Of a stretch of DNA of 64,000 nucleotides, positions 50,866-60,495 are shown piece after piece; position 1 is the first letter of the stretch, and every line of letters starts with the position of its first letter. Source of the stretch: Leptospira vanthielii serovar Holland str. Waz Holland = ATCC 700522 (lineage in GTDB: Bacteria > Spirochaetota > Leptospiria > Leptospirales > Leptospiraceae); assembly GCF_000332455.1 (NCBI RefSeq), contig NZ_AOGY02000065.1, positions 124,001-188,000 of the forward strand, in the 5' to 3' direction. The translations under genes were made by a program, and so were the position numbers. Below the pieces are notes generated by a model, which was given only the letters and a program-made list of their open reading frames with translations, was not told the origin of the DNA and ran no database searches.

Positions 50866-52311
50866 TTACCCTAGGCTATAAATCCATTGGTAACCGATAC
50901 AATACTCCACCGCCTCCCAGATGTGTACTTCCTTTGTTCGGGAGGAGAGGTCCCAATCGGCAATGGTTCTTGTAAGAGAGGCAATTTGTTTTTTCTTTCT
51001 TAAGGATAGTTGTTTGGTTTGGGGTTCTGTATCTAAAATTTTTTGAATTCTCTGTTCTTCCCCTTCTGGAACGAATCTCGTATTTCGAAAAGCAAATCGT
51101 TCGGATAGAATTTCTTTGATTTTGATTTCTTCTAGTTTAATACACCTTTCATTCGTTGTTTCGAATAACGTTTGAAAGATGGTGATCCTATCTAAAAATG
51201 CACCGCTGATTTTTTGCAAATACAGACGAATCTTTTGTAAGGAACAATGGCAGATATGATTGCTATGGTAGTTTCCGCAAGGGCAGGGGTTTGCCGACAA
51301 CATCAAGGTGAAATCGGTTTTTAGTTTTGTCTTTTCATTCATCCGAACAATTTCTAAATACGAATCTTCCATAGGCATTCTTAAACTTTCCAGAATGCGA
51401 TCTTTAAATTCCAAAGCTTCATCCAAATAAAGAATTCCTCCATATGCTTTGGAAATTTCACCAGGTTGGAAGGGAAGACCTCCACCCACAAGTCCCACCT
51501 CGGTGGCGGAGTGGTGTGGACTTCGGAAAGGACGTTTCCGGGTGGGAATTTCAAAGTCCCCACCAGAGGTCCAGATTCCTTGGTCGTTTTGGTCTCTTGT
51601 TTCTTTGGGTGGGAGTAAGGGTTCCAACATTCTGTGGAGCATCGTTTTACCAGAACCTGGACTTCCCAATAACAAACTGTGGTGTTTACCGAGAAGCGCA
51701 TACAAAAGTCCCTGGAAGGTCTTCATCTGGTAGGGATCCAAAAATACGTTATCCCAAGTTTGAGGATCGGAAGGAGGGGTGGGAACCTCGCGGTTGTCAG
51801 GTGAGGACTCGCCGAGGTTTTGGAGTCCTTCCAGATGGTCCAAAAAGTAATATCGACCCTCAGGTAAGATGTCTTCTTGTAAGGAGGCAGGAAGGCAGAA
51901 GGAAACATCTGCACTGTCTCGGTTTTGCCAGAGATAGGGTAAAAGTTCCTGGCCTCCGAGAACCGATCCATCCAAACCAAGACCACCCAAAAAGAAGAAC
52001 TTGCCCTTGGGAATTTGGACTTGATCCGTTGCCACTAAGATTCCTACCGCAATGGCCAGATCCAAACAAACCATCCGTTTGGGGATATGCGCCGGTTTTA
52101 AGTTGATGACGATGGTTTCTAGTGGGAATAGATAACCGGAAGCTTCCAGAGCCAAACGGATGCGATCTCTGGACTCTTTGGTGGAGATAGAGGCACAACC
52201 TAAAATTTGGAACCCTGGAAGTCCTCTTCGGATTCCCACTTCGACCTGGATTTCTTTAGATCCATTCCATTCGTATAACAGACTTCCAACTTCAGCGCGT
52301 TTGGGGATCAC
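50866..52311 (-). CDS. comM: YifB/ComM-like Mg-chelatase family AAA+ ATPase
   Basis: A 481-residue ComM/YifB protein, a hexameric AAA+ helicase-like motor that aids branch migration in natural transformation in some bacteria. The N-terminal Lon-like domain has GLPGFQILG; the AAA+ core has LLLGSPGSGKTMLHRML, RSPHHSATEVGLVGGG and GGILYLDEALEF; a cysteine cluster NPCPCGNYHSNHICHC follows; the C-terminal Mg_chelatase_C is present. It is divergent from the type II secretion operon. Confidence 0.93.
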   Translation of the reverse strand: MIPKRAEVGSLLYEWNGSKEIQVEVGIRRGLPGFQILGCASISTKESRDRIRLALEASGYLFPLETIVINLKPAHIPKRMVCLDLAIAVGILVATDQVQIPKGKFFFLGGLGLDGSVLGGQELLPYLWQNRDSADVSFCLPASLQEDILPEGRYYFLDHLEGLQNLGESSPDNREVPTPPSDPQTWDNVFLDPYQMKTFQGLLYALLGKHHSLLLGSPGSGKTMLHRMLEPLLPPKETRDQNDQGIWTSGGDFEIPTRKRPFRSPHHSATEVGLVGGGLPFQPGEISKAYGGILYLDEALEFKDRILESLRMPMEDSYLEIVRMNEKTKLKTDFTLMLSANPCPCGNYHSNHICHCSLQKIRLYLQKISGAFLDRITIFQTLFETTNERCIKLEEIKIKEILSERFAFRNTRFVPEGEEQRIQKILDTEPQTKQLSLRKKKQIASLTRTIADWDLSSRTKEVHIWEAVEYCIGYQWIYSLG

Positions 52312-52337
52312 AGCTAAATTTGGTTACGAATCCGTTC

Positions 52338-52350
52338 TTTTGGGCCAAAA
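52338..52350. promoter_or_regulatory. near-palindrome between comM and the type II secretion operon
   Basis: TTTTGG and CCAAAA flank a single G, giving an almost perfect 13-bp palindrome in the divergent gap. A CATAAT at 52367-52372 is a possible -10 box for the rightward operon, which would place the transcript start near 52379. The palindrome would then lie at about -35, where a regulator could act on both genes. Confidence 0.35.
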
Positions 52351-52407
52351 AATAAAAAAGACTTTGCATAATTGAGGCATCATGGTGACTTTTCCTCAGA
52401 GTTTGCT

Positions 52408-52797
52408 TTGAATTGTAGTATCATTCGTGTAATTCCCCTCGTCCTTCTCCTTGCGTTCAGTCATTGTTCCCAACGGTTGATCAAAAAAGAAAGATTAAGG
52501 GAAATTAATGAATACTATGATGGAAAGACATATGCCTTACAAGAGGAGATTAAATTCTCTCAAACGGAAGTTTGGAAGAAAGGAACCTTGGTTAAGATCT
52601 ATATCGAATCCACTCCTTCTCTTTTGAAATTGAAGGTTTATCCCATAGCAGAGTCTAGAGAGTCTTCTGTGGGGAAATTGGCAGCCTACATCATCAATGA
52701 TGACGTGAAGAAAAAGCAGTATGACTTGGAAGATGTCGAAGAGTGGGTTGGCAAAAAATTCACTCTAGTCGAAACCAATGTCAAAAAGAAGAAATAA
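52408..52797 (+). CDS. type II secretion-associated lipoprotein
   Basis: A 129-residue protein with a lipoprotein signal (IRVIPLVLLLAFSHC) and a charged mature part ending in a Lys-rich tail. It opens the type II secretion operon; a small lipoprotein in this slot is seen in Leptospira, and pilotin-like help for the secretin GspD is possible but inferred. Start: TTG at 52408 gives a normal signal peptide and fits the proposed -10 box; TTG at 52372 adds 12 residues and would lie before the predicted transcript start. Confidence 0.7.
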   Translation: MNCSIIRVIPLVLLLAFSHCSQRLIKKERLREINEYYDGKTYALQEEIKFSQTEVWKKGTLVKIYIESTPSLLKLKVYPIAESRESSVGKLAAYIINDDVKKKQYDLEDVEEWVGKKFTLVETNVKKKK

Positions 52798-52807
52798 AGG
52801 TTTAGGG

Positions 52808-52897
52808 ATGCCGTATTGTCGCAGTTTGTTCGTTTCAGTTCTTTCTTTGTTTCTTGTTCAAGATTCTTCCCCCCAAGTCCCGATATTCTACCTGTGA
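52808..52897 (+). CDS. possible 29-residue leader ORF coupled to the M23 peptidase
   Basis: An ATG with AAGG 7 nt upstream opens a 29-codon frame, hydrophobic in the middle (SLFVSVLSLFLV). Its TGA overlaps the proposed GTG start of the peptidase gene as GTGA. The peptidase start itself has no ribosome binding site, so translation may reach it only by coupling from this leader. It could also be a chance frame. Confidence 0.35.
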   Translation: MPYCRSLFVSVLSLFLVQDSSPQVPIFYL

Positions 52898-53814
52898 AGA
52901 TCTTTCGGTTGGCCATTATTTCCCTTTCGGTTCTTTTTGGAACTCAGATTGTTGCCAATCCATTTCAAAAAATTCATTCTGAAATCAATGAGTCCATCCC
53001 CGGAAATGATTCAGGGATGTTTCGCCTCTTTGGCTCGCAATCACAAGAATCTGAAATCCATAAACTGTTTTCTGTTGGTGTAAATCCTTCTGGGGAAGAG
53101 GAAGAGGTGGAACTTGCCTCTCTTGATTTGCCCAAATACATTGATGTATCACCTGTTGTCAGTAATACAGTCGTACATGAGTCTGGAATCATCTTAAAAA
53201 AATATGCAGTACAAAAGAAAGACAATCTATCGAAGATTGCTCGGTCCTTTTCTATCGAATTGGCAAAACTAAGAAAACACAATGGGCTAACAAGTGACCA
53301 ACTCAAGATTGGCCAGGTATTGGAAGTTCCCGTTCAGGTGAAAAATGCTTCTTCTTCCCGAGTGGTTCTCAAAAAGATTTTCATTATGCCGGTTCCGCAA
53401 AGCCGAGTGACTTCTCGGTATGGAAGAAGGGTAGATCCTTTTAATAAATACAATCGTGTGTATCACACTGGCCTTGATCTGGCTGCTAAAGTGGGGGCTC
53501 CGGTTCTCTCTGCTGCGGATGGGGAAGTCGTATTTACCGGTCGTAACGGCGGGTATGGAAATTCGGTCACCATCCAACACAAAAACGGTTATAAAACAGT
53601 TTACGCCCACTGTTCCCAGATTTTAGTTGAGGTTGGGGAAACGGTGAAGATGGGTCGTGTGGTTGCTCTTGTCGGAAGGACAGGAACAGCAACAGGGGCA
53701 CATCTGCATTTTGAAGTGTTTCGAAACGGGAGGATCATGAATCCCGAATCAGCTCTAAGTATGACAGAAAAACAAGTCACTAGACTCCCTAAATCTGAAG
53801 TAGCCGGAATGTAA
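52894..53814 (+). CDS. LysM domain/M23 family peptidase, exported
   Basis: A 306-residue protein with signal peptide (LAIISLSVLFGTQIVA), a LysM peptidoglycan-binding domain (about 105-150, VQKKDNLSKIARSFSIELAK) and a LytM/M23 domain (about 175-290) with zinc ligands in YHTGLDLAA and HLHFEV and the YAHC loop. So the endopeptidase site looks intact. It may open peptidoglycan for the secretion machine. GTG at 52894 gives the best signal peptide; a TTG 78 nt upstream adds an unlikely head. It is in the secretion operon. Confidence 0.85.
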   Translation: MKIFRLAIISLSVLFGTQIVANPFQKIHSEINESIPGNDSGMFRLFGSQSQESEIHKLFSVGVNPSGEEEEVELASLDLPKYIDVSPVVSNTVVHESGIILKKYAVQKKDNLSKIARSFSIELAKLRKHNGLTSDQLKIGQVLEVPVQVKNASSSRVVLKKIFIMPVPQSRVTSRYGRRVDPFNKYNRVYHTGLDLAAKVGAPVLSAADGEVVFTGRNGGYGNSVTIQHKNGYKTVYAHCSQILVEVGETVKMGRVVALVGRTGTATGAHLHFEVFRNGRIMNPESALSMTEKQVTRLPKSEVAGM

Positions 53815-53833
53815 TTGGAGCAAACCTCCAATT
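53813..53833 (+). promoter_or_regulatory. hairpin between the M23 peptidase gene and gspC
   Basis: AATTGGAG and CTCCAATT form a perfect 8-bp stem with a 5-nt loop, overlapping the peptidase stop codon and ending 10 nt before gspC. GGGGAG, the gspC ribosome binding site, follows closely. There is no T run, so it is more likely an RNA-processing or stability element than a terminator. Confidence 0.45.
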
Positions 53834-53843
53834 TGTGGGGAGC

Positions 53844-54755
53844 ATGAATTTAATCCTTCAAAGAATCCAATCGAGTCAGTTTTTGACATTGATTCCGGCG
53901 GTTTTACTTTTTTCCTTTTCTCTCGCCTATTTACTAAAGTTAGTATTACTGCTTTTGTTTTCCACAGAAACAGGGATTGGTGTGGCAGGTACACGGCCCA
54001 AACAAATGCGTCAAGAAGTCATTTTGGCTGTGAGTACTTATGAAGATATCGTCACAGGTAATTTGATTCGTGGGCAAGTTTTTGATCCTAATGACGCCAC
54101 CAAACGAGGGGCAGATGGGTCACCTCTCGATCCTGAAATTGCCCAGGACAATGGGGACGATGACCAAATGTTGATTACGGGAACTCTCTCTGGACATTGG
54201 TCCTTTGCTCGAGTGACCATCAGGGAAAAACAGAACAACGATTCCGAAGAATATGGCACAGGTGAGATGGTTGGCGGATATAAAGTGCAAACTATCGAAC
54301 AACACTTTGTGGTATTAAAAAAAGGGGGCCTTAGCCTTCGAGTGAACATTGGTGAAACACCAGCCCAAGCGAAAGAACGAATTCGTCCGAAAGACGCAGC
54401 AGCTGTTTCTAATTTAGGACCTTCTAGTCAAACGGTCCAAAAAGTTCTTTCCCGTGAGGATGTGAATCGCAAACTGAAAGATCCGAATACTATCTATAAA
54501 AATGCAAGGTTTGGCCCACATTTGGTAGACGGAAAGATCGAGGGTTACAAGATCTATCAAGTGGCAAAAGACCATGTATTTTATTCCCTCGGTGCTCGCG
54601 GTGGGGATATTATCAAAAGAGTTAATGGAATGCCACTCAACGAAACTGAGAAAATGTTGGAAATTTGGGGTTCGATCAAACAGGCTCCGAAAATTACAGT
54701 GGATTTAGAGAGACAAGGCAAAATAATCACATATGAATTTATCATTCGGAATTAA
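53844..54755 (+). CDS. gspC: type II secretion system protein GspC
   Basis: A 303-residue inner-membrane protein with one helix near the N-terminus (about 15-40), a periplasmic homology-region domain that contacts GspD ([33 protein letters not shown]), and a C-terminal PDZ domain ([32 protein letters not shown]). It couples the inner platform to the secretin. The ATG at 53844 sits close behind GGGGAG; a GTG 9 nt upstream is the other option. Confidence 0.87.
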   Translation: MNLILQRIQSSQFLTLIPAVLLFSFSLAYLLKLVLLLLFSTETGIGVAGTRPKQMRQEVILAVSTYEDIVTGNLIRGQVFDPNDATKRGADGSPLDPEIAQDNGDDDQMLITGTLSGHWSFARVTIREKQNNDSEEYGTGEMVGGYKVQTIEQHFVVLKKGGLSLRVNIGETPAQAKERIRPKDAAAVSNLGPSSQTVQKVLSREDVNRKLKDPNTIYKNARFGPHLVDGKIEGYKIYQVAKDHVFYSLGARGGDIIKRVNGMPLNETEKMLEIWGSIKQAPKITVDLERQGKIITYEFIIRN

Positions 54756-54756
54756 A

Positions 54757-56517
54757 ATGAGAAATCGTCTTCCTTTAGTAGTACTGAGTATTTGCCTATA
54801 TGTCTTTGTCACTCCTAGTTTTTCACAAGAGAAAGGGAAACCAAAGGCCAAATCTTCCCCAGAACCTGCTAGTTTTACGGCGGATTGGAGAGATACAGAA
54901 CTCAAAGATTTCCTTATGGGAATGAGTGCCATCATCAAACGAAACATTCTCATTGATGATGCTGTGAAAGGGAAAAAGATTACCATCATCTCGCAAAAAC
55001 GAGTGAAAATTGAAGACGCTTACGGATTTATGAAATCTGTTTTAGAAACGCAAGGGTTTGGTCTTATCGAAGAAAACGATCTCATCAAAGTTGTCAAAAT
55101 CAAAGACGCTCTAGCCAAGTCACCCATAGTTCGCATAGGGAAAGATCCTGTTTCCGAAGCGGATGTATCACTCAACAAAACTATTACACAAATTGTTCCC
55201 TTAGAATTTTCAAATGCTGCGGAACTTGAACCAATCCTAAAACGGGTAACATCCCCAGATACCGATATCATCATTCCAAAAAATCAAAACACACTGATTT
55301 TTTCTGGTTCCACATCGGACATCAACAAATTACTCAAGTTAGTTGATAATTTGGATGTTCGTGCCGATGGGCCTGGATCCATTTCTTCTGCGGGTGATAT
55401 CCATATTTATACTTTAGAATACAATGAAGCAGAGAAGTTGGCTGCCATTTTGGTGAAATTGGACATGCCTGATGCTCCTACGGCTCCGACACAGGGTCCT
55501 CCGGGAGAACCGGGTGCTGATGGCAAACCGGCACCACCACCACAACCAGTGGCCCAACCAGCAAAAGTTCCTGGTAAACAAGATAAAATTAAGGCAGTGG
55601 CTCACAAAGAATCGAATTCTTTGATTGTAACGGCTTCTCCTCAAGAATGGGAAGAAATCAAAAAGATTATTAAAATTTTAGATACTCCCAGAAAACAGGT
55701 GTTACTCGAAGTACTCATTGTCGAGCTTAGTTCCACTGACCTAAACGATTTTGGTATCGATTGGCGTTACCAAGAGTTGGCTTATGGACAGTTTAACACG
55801 GGTCTTGCGGCGCAAGGGGGAGTAATCGATAAAAATGGTCGACCTACCAACGTAAACACTCTTTCTGGTTTCTCTCTTGGTTTCATTCGTCGCGGGGGTC
55901 AACAAATCATTGGTATTTTGAATGCCAACTCGACCAACGAAAATTTTAATGTATTGTCAGCGCCACAAATTCTGACCTTAGACAACCAAGAAGCGGAAAT
56001 CAATGTGGGGCAAGATGTTCCGGTGCGAACTCAGAACAGGAATGCTGGTCTTGGGGGAGATAATGCGGTAACAGTGGCAAACTTTGAATACCGGCCAACA
56101 GGGATTAAACTCAAATTCACTCCCCATATCAATAAAAATAATCGCATCACTCTTGATCTTTACCAAGAGATAAAAAACGTAGCGGGAATTTCTTCCGAAG
56201 CTACGGGGGGAAACCCAACGTTTAACAAACGTGATATCAAAACAACCATTGTTGTGGACAATATCCAAACGATTGTGATTGGGGGACTCCTCTCCAATGA
56301 CAAACAAAAGAAAGTGCAAAAGATCCCAATTCTCGGTGAGATTCCCTTACTTGGAACACTATTCCGCAGAACCACCAATCAAAATCGTAAAACCAATTTG
56401 ATGGTGTTTTTAACACCACACATTCTGGACGACCGAGACAAATCGGATCGTATCACCATCCAAAAGAAAAATGAACAAGAAAGGATGGTCGACGAACGAG
56501 AAAAGAAATTACGATGA
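54757..56517 (+). CDS. gspD: type II secretion system secretin GspD
   Basis: A 586-residue outer-membrane secretin. After the signal peptide ([17 protein letters not shown]) come periplasmic N domains ([20 protein letters not shown], then [16 protein letters not shown]) and the secretin core with [34 protein letters not shown] [15 protein letters not shown], and [10 protein letters not shown]. Between N domains lies a short Gly-X-Y tract. It is somewhat shorter than E. coli GspD. It starts 1 nt after gspC stops; the ATG at 54733 lies inside gspC. Confidence 0.93.
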   Translation: MRNRLPLVVLSICLYVFVTPSFSQEKGKPKAKSSPEPASFTADWRDTELKDFLMGMSAIIKRNILIDDAVKGKKITIISQKRVKIEDAYGFMKSVLETQGFGLIEENDLIKVVKIKDALAKSPIVRIGKDPVSEADVSLNKTITQIVPLEFSNAAELEPILKRVTSPDTDIIIPKNQNTLIFSGSTSDINKLLKLVDNLDVRADGPGSISSAGDIHIYTLEYNEAEKLAAILVKLDMPDAPTAPTQGPPGEPGADGKPAPPPQPVAQPAKVPGKQDKIKAVAHKESNSLIVTASPQEWEEIKKIIKILDTPRKQVLLEVLIVELSSTDLNDFGIDWRYQELAYGQFNTGLAAQGGVIDKNGRPTNVNTLSGFSLGFIRRGGQQIIGILNANSTNENFNVLSAPQILTLDNQEAEINVGQDVPVRTQNRNAGLGGDNAVTVANFEYRPTGIKLKFTPHINKNNRITLDLYQEIKNVAGISSEATGGNPTFNKRDIKTTIVVDNIQTIVIGGLLSNDKQKKVQKIPILGEIPLLGTLFRRTTNQNRKTNLMVFLTPHILDDRDKSDRITIQKKNEQERMVDEREKKLR

Positions 56518-58190
56518 GAAAGAGTTTAGGTCAAATTCTATTAGAAGATGGGATCCTTACCATAAAGGATCTCGAAGACATTTCCAAACAACAGGAAAAA
56601 ACCAATCTTCCTATTACTCATATCATTCAGAAAAAAGGTCTCGCTTCTGAAACTGACATCTTAAAAGCCTTATCCAAATTACATAGAATGGATTTTGTCG
56701 ACAAACTTGAGTTTGTTGCAAACGAAGAAGTATTTGGAAAAATCCCCTTAAAACTCGTCCAACGCTCCAAAATTGTACCGGTTTCTGTCAAAGGTAAAAA
56801 AGTAATCGTTGCTACCTCTGACCCCACAGACCTCCACCCCATGGACGATATGCGTTCCTTCTTAAAAGGTTACGAAATCCAATTCGTTCTCGCAACGGAA
56901 AACGAAATTATGAGGATCGTTCACTCTCAGTTCGACAAAACCACTGCCGAAGCCAAAGAGATGATGGACGAGATGGATGGGAGTTTTGGAGATCTATCGG
57001 ATGCATTCGAATCCGATGCACTTGATCTTTCGAACGAAGCTCCTATCATTAAAATGGTGAACGTGATTTTATCACAAGCCGTTTCCGAAAGAGCCTCGGA
57101 TATCCACGTAGAACCTTTTGAAAAATCGCTGGTGGTTCGATATCGTGTTGATGGGGTTTTACAGAAAGTTTTAAATCCGCCTAAGTCCTATTTGGCGGGG
57201 ATCTCTACTCGTATCAAAATCATGTCGAATTTGAACATTGCGGAAAACCGTTTACCGCAAGATGGTCGGATTAAACTACGGTTAGCTGGGAAGGATGTGG
57301 ACGTCCGGGTTTCTATCATTCCATGTCAATTCGGGGAACGTATTGTAATGCGGATTCTCAATAAAACAGATCAAAAGTATTCGATAGAAACCATGGGTTT
57401 TAATAAAGAAATCCTAAAAGATTTTAAAGAACTCATTTATAAACCTTATGGAATCATACTAGTAACGGGGCCAACAGGATCCGGTAAATCAACAACTCTC
57501 TATTCTGCGTTATCGGAAATCAATACAGAGGAACGAAATATCATTACTTGCGAAGATCCGGTGGAATACCAGATGGATGGGATTTCCCAAATGCAAATGA
57601 ACGAAAAAATTGGCCTTACCTTTGCTGCGGGCCTTCGTTCTATTCTTCGCCAAGATCCGGATGTGGTAATGGTAGGGGAGATCCGCGATGAGGAAACGGC
57701 AAGGATTGCGATTCAAGCTTCCCTTACCGGTCACTTAGTTTTTTCTACCCTCCATACAAACGATGCTTCCGCAGCTGTGACAAGGCTTGTGGATATGGGA
57801 ATTGAGCCCTATTTAATTACAAGTTCCGTTCTTGGATTTATGGCGCAAAGGCTCGTACGTGTGATTTGTAAAGATTGTAAAACAAGTTATAAACCAACCG
57901 ACAAAGATTTAGCAGGTCTTGGAATCCAGAGAAAAGAATTAAAAAATGGAGTCTTATACCGCGGGAAAGGTTGTGCCTCCTGTCTAAACTCTGGATACAA
58001 AGGGCGAACAGGTTTGTATGAACTACTCATAATGAATGATGAAATCAAACGAGCTATTTTGCAAGGTGCTGATTCCAATCGAATCAAAGAACTTGCGATT
58101 AAAAATGGACTAGCAACACTACCAGTATATGGTAAATTCAAGGTAATTGAAGGTGTGACTACGCCGGAAGAAGTACTCCGGGTATCATAG
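56514..58190 (+). CDS. gspE: type II secretion system ATPase GspE
   Basis: A 558-residue secretion ATPase with N-terminal GspE_N domain, Walker [16 protein letters not shown], Asp box [11 protein letters not shown], Walker [19 protein letters not shown] and His box [13 protein letters not shown]. The C-terminal zinc motif is present as CKDC and CASC. It drives pseudopilus assembly from the cytoplasm. It overlaps gspD by 4 nt. PilB is the close alternative, but the operon decides. Confidence 0.95.
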   Translation: MRKSLGQILLEDGILTIKDLEDISKQQEKTNLPITHIIQKKGLASETDILKALSKLHRMDFVDKLEFVANEEVFGKIPLKLVQRSKIVPVSVKGKKVIVATSDPTDLHPMDDMRSFLKGYEIQFVLATENEIMRIVHSQFDKTTAEAKEMMDEMDGSFGDLSDAFESDALDLSNEAPIIKMVNVILSQAVSERASDIHVEPFEKSLVVRYRVDGVLQKVLNPPKSYLAGISTRIKIMSNLNIAENRLPQDGRIKLRLAGKDVDVRVSIIPCQFGERIVMRILNKTDQKYSIETMGFNKEILKDFKELIYKPYGIILVTGPTGSGKSTTLYSALSEINTEERNIITCEDPVEYQMDGISQMQMNEKIGLTFAAGLRSILRQDPDVVMVGEIRDEETARIAIQASLTGHLVFSTLHTNDASAAVTRLVDMGIEPYLITSSVLGFMAQRLVRVICKDCKTSYKPTDKDLAGLGIQRKELKNGVLYRGKGCASCLNSGYKGRTGLYELLIMNDEIKRAILQGADSNRIKELAIKNGLATLPVYGKFKVIEGVTTPEEVLRVS

Positions 58191-58194
58191 TTTT

Positions 58195-59421
58195 ATGCCA
58201 CTTTTTACTTACGTTGCATTTAATAGAAAAGGCAAAGAAGAAAAAAACATCATCGATGCGGTGAATCTTCAAGCGGCACGTAACAAGCTTAAGGCGAAAG
58301 GTCTTTACGTTCGTTCCATACAAGAAGACCGTGAAAAAGAAGAAAGGGAACTTTTTCCTTTTTTGTCCAAGTTATTATACCGAATCCCAAGAAAAGATGT
58401 GGGGCTTTTTTGCAAACAATTGGGAACGCTGATTGGTGCCGGGATTCCGTTGGACAAATGTTTACTTTCCATCATTGACCAAGTGGAAAATATTTATTTC
58501 AAAAAAGTTCTAATTGAGATGCGAGCCGACATCACGGAAGGGATGAGTCTTTCTGAGTCCATGAAAAAACACAAAACTGTGTTTCCTGACCAGTACCCCA
58601 GTTTAATTTCTGTCGGTGAATCTACAGGAAACTACGAAGACACCTTGCACAGATTAGCTGAACTAGAAGAAAAATCTTCGGAATTAAAATCAAAAGTCCA
58701 AGTGGCCATGATTTATCCCATGATTATGGGTTTGTTATCTCTAGGTGTTTCGATTTTTTTACTAGTTGTGGTCATTCCACAAATTGAACAGTTGTTTGCT
58801 TCCTTTGATGCAAAACTTCCCCTTCTTACGAGAGGTGTTATCTTTTTATCCTATATTCTTACAAACTATTGGTTTTTTATATTAGGTGCGATTGCAGGTG
58901 GGCTTCTTGGATTTATGAAATGGAAAAGTTCAGGGGAAGGGAAAAAAACTTGGGATAAATTTCTTTTGAGGTTGCCTGTGATCGGAACCTTACTTCGTAA
59001 AATTTTAGTTTCCAATTTTGCAAGAAACCTATCCATTCTTCTGATGAACCGGGTTCCACTGATTGTATCTTTGAATATTGTATCGGATGTTGTCGGGCAC
59101 ACCGTTTTTAAAGAAGAAATTGAAAGTGCTATCATCAAAATCAAAGAAGGGGGGAAACTTTCTGATTCCTTACAAGGATCACAAGTCCTTCCCCAGATGG
59201 TTCTCGGGATGCTCAGTGCCGGGGAAGCATCCGATAAAGTTCCCGAAATGATGAATAAACTCTCGGAAATCTATGAATCCGAGGTCGACACGGCAATAAA
59301 ATCTTTGACCCAATCATTAGAACCAATGATGATCATTGTAATGGGTGGAATTATTTTTACCATTATGGCGGCGATTATGACGCCAATGTACAAACTAACT
59401 CAAGAAATCCAGGGGATGTAG
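58195..59421 (+). CDS. gspF: type II secretion system inner-membrane protein GspF
   Basis: A 408-residue platform protein with two T2SSF domains and three membrane helices (about 178-200, 222-245 and 375-400). FCKQLGTLIGAGIPLDKCL, GMSLSESMKKH and MISVGESTG-like LISVGESTGNYEDTL are typical. It starts 4 nt after gspE with the usual AFNRKGKEEKNIIDA-type head. Confidence 0.95.
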   Translation: MPLFTYVAFNRKGKEEKNIIDAVNLQAARNKLKAKGLYVRSIQEDREKEERELFPFLSKLLYRIPRKDVGLFCKQLGTLIGAGIPLDKCLLSIIDQVENIYFKKVLIEMRADITEGMSLSESMKKHKTVFPDQYPSLISVGESTGNYEDTLHRLAELEEKSSELKSKVQVAMIYPMIMGLLSLGVSIFLLVVVIPQIEQLFASFDAKLPLLTRGVIFLSYILTNYWFFILGAIAGGLLGFMKWKSSGEGKKTWDKFLLRLPVIGTLLRKILVSNFARNLSILLMNRVPLIVSLNIVSDVVGHTVFKEEIESAIIKIKEGGKLSDSLQGSQVLPQMVLGMLSAGEASDKVPEMMNKLSEIYESEVDTAIKSLTQSLEPMMIIVMGGIIFTIMAAIMTPMYKLTQEIQGM

Positions 59422-59426
59422 AGTTT

Positions 59427-59888
59427 ATGAAAACTAAAGGGAAACACAGAAAGATTCGTGAGGGACTCACACTAATCGAGATTACCGTGGTAATGCTCAT
59501 TTTAGGATCACTCATGGCAATTCTTTACTCCAGTATCGGAAACCGGGGTGAAGGCGAAAAAAAATTGAAGCTGAAAAATGACAGTGCCGTACTCAAAACT
59601 GCACTAGAAAGGTATTTAGAAGTTTATGATAAATATCCATCGGAAGAACAAGGTTTGCAGGCTTTAATCGAAAAACCAGATGATGATAAAATCGGTGACG
59701 ATTACGAACCTATCATTCGTGAAAAGGCAGTTTTAAAAGATCCGTGGAAAACACCTTATGTGTTAAAGTTTGAAGGAGCTGTTCCTCAAATTGTGACGTT
59801 AGGTGATGATAAAAAAGAAGGTGGAGAAGGAAAAGGTAAAGATTTTAATATCCTTTCACCGGATGATTACCCGGCCGCTTTCCGATAA
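59427..59888 (+). CDS. gspG: type II secretion major pseudopilin GspG
   Basis: A 153-residue pseudopilin. The prepilin peptidase site is after Gly13 (REG/LTLIEITVVMLILG) with the conserved Glu at +5 (E18). The body shows the GspG pattern ERYLEVYDKYPSEEQGLQAL and DPWKTPYVL, with a final strand FNILSPDD. It would polymerise into the pseudopilus. An internal frame for gspH starts before its stop. Confidence 0.95.
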   Translation: MKTKGKHRKIREGLTLIEITVVMLILGSLMAILYSSIGNRGEGEKKLKLKNDSAVLKTALERYLEVYDKYPSEEQGLQALIEKPDDDKIGDDYEPIIREKAVLKDPWKTPYVLKFEGAVPQIVTLGDDKKEGGEGKGKDFNILSPDDYPAAFR

Positions 59889-60495
59889 AATACCGGTTCT
59901 GAAAACCAAACGGAAATTACGCGATGGTCTCACTTTGATTGAGATCGTCGTAGTAATCTCCATTCTTGGTCTTATCATGGTGATTGTTGGTGGAACTCTC
60001 CGTAACCTCATCATTCCTTCCACAGAAGATATTTCTGTTAAGTTACAAGAATCCTTTAAGTTCGGATACAACAAAGCGCAATTAACCAATCAAGCTGTTC
60101 TATTCAAATATGATTTCGAAAAAAGAGATTACCAGTTTTTTCTTTTAAAAAGAGAAGAAGGTGGATTAGAAGAAGAAGCTATATTAAAAAAAGTTACCCT
60201 TCCTTTTTATTCAAAAATTGTTAAAGTAAGGGACGTAGCTGGAAAACCGAGGTCGGAAGGAAAACTTCATATTGTTTTTACCCCACAAGGTACTACCACA
60301 GACTTATTTTTATATGTTGGTTCCGATACAGAGATCAAAAGAACCATTCAAATTTATCGGTATGGTGGTAAATTCAAAATCCACAAAACGGAATACTTTC
60401 CGGAACAAGAAACGAACCCCATTCAAAAGATATCTTACGGACTTGACGAACGAGATGAACAAGTAGATTCCAATGCAAAAACGCAATCTAAGTAA
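59863..60495 (+). CDS. gspH: type II secretion minor pseudopilin GspH-like
   Basis: A 210-residue protein with a prepilin leader (LRDG/LTLIEIVVVISILG, Glu at +5) and a strand-rich body. I choose ATG 59863, 26 nt inside gspG, giving a 22-residue leader; the frame opens further back to a GTG at 59803 that would give an overlong leader. Body similarity is weak, as usual for GspH, so position in the operon supports the name. Confidence 0.82.
   Translation: MITRPLSDKIPVLKTKRKLRDGLTLIEIVVVISILGLIMVIVGGTLRNLIIPSTEDISVKLQESFKFGYNKAQLTNQAVLFKYDFEKRDYQFFLLKREEGGLEEEAILKKVTLPFYSKIVKVRDVAGKPRSEGKLHIVFTPQGTTTDLFLYVGSDTEIKRTIQIYRYGGKFKIHKTEYFPEQETNPIQKISYGLDERDEQVDSNAKTQSK

Noticed and set aside
51444..52106. 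220-codon plus-strand open frame opposite comM
   Set aside because: It is the antisense of a strongly conserved gene, rich in Trp, Pro and Arg as expected of a shadow frame.
52816..52893. TTG start of the M23 peptidase 78 nt upstream
   Set aside because: It adds a head without signal-peptide features in front of a good signal peptide that starts at the GTG of 52894.
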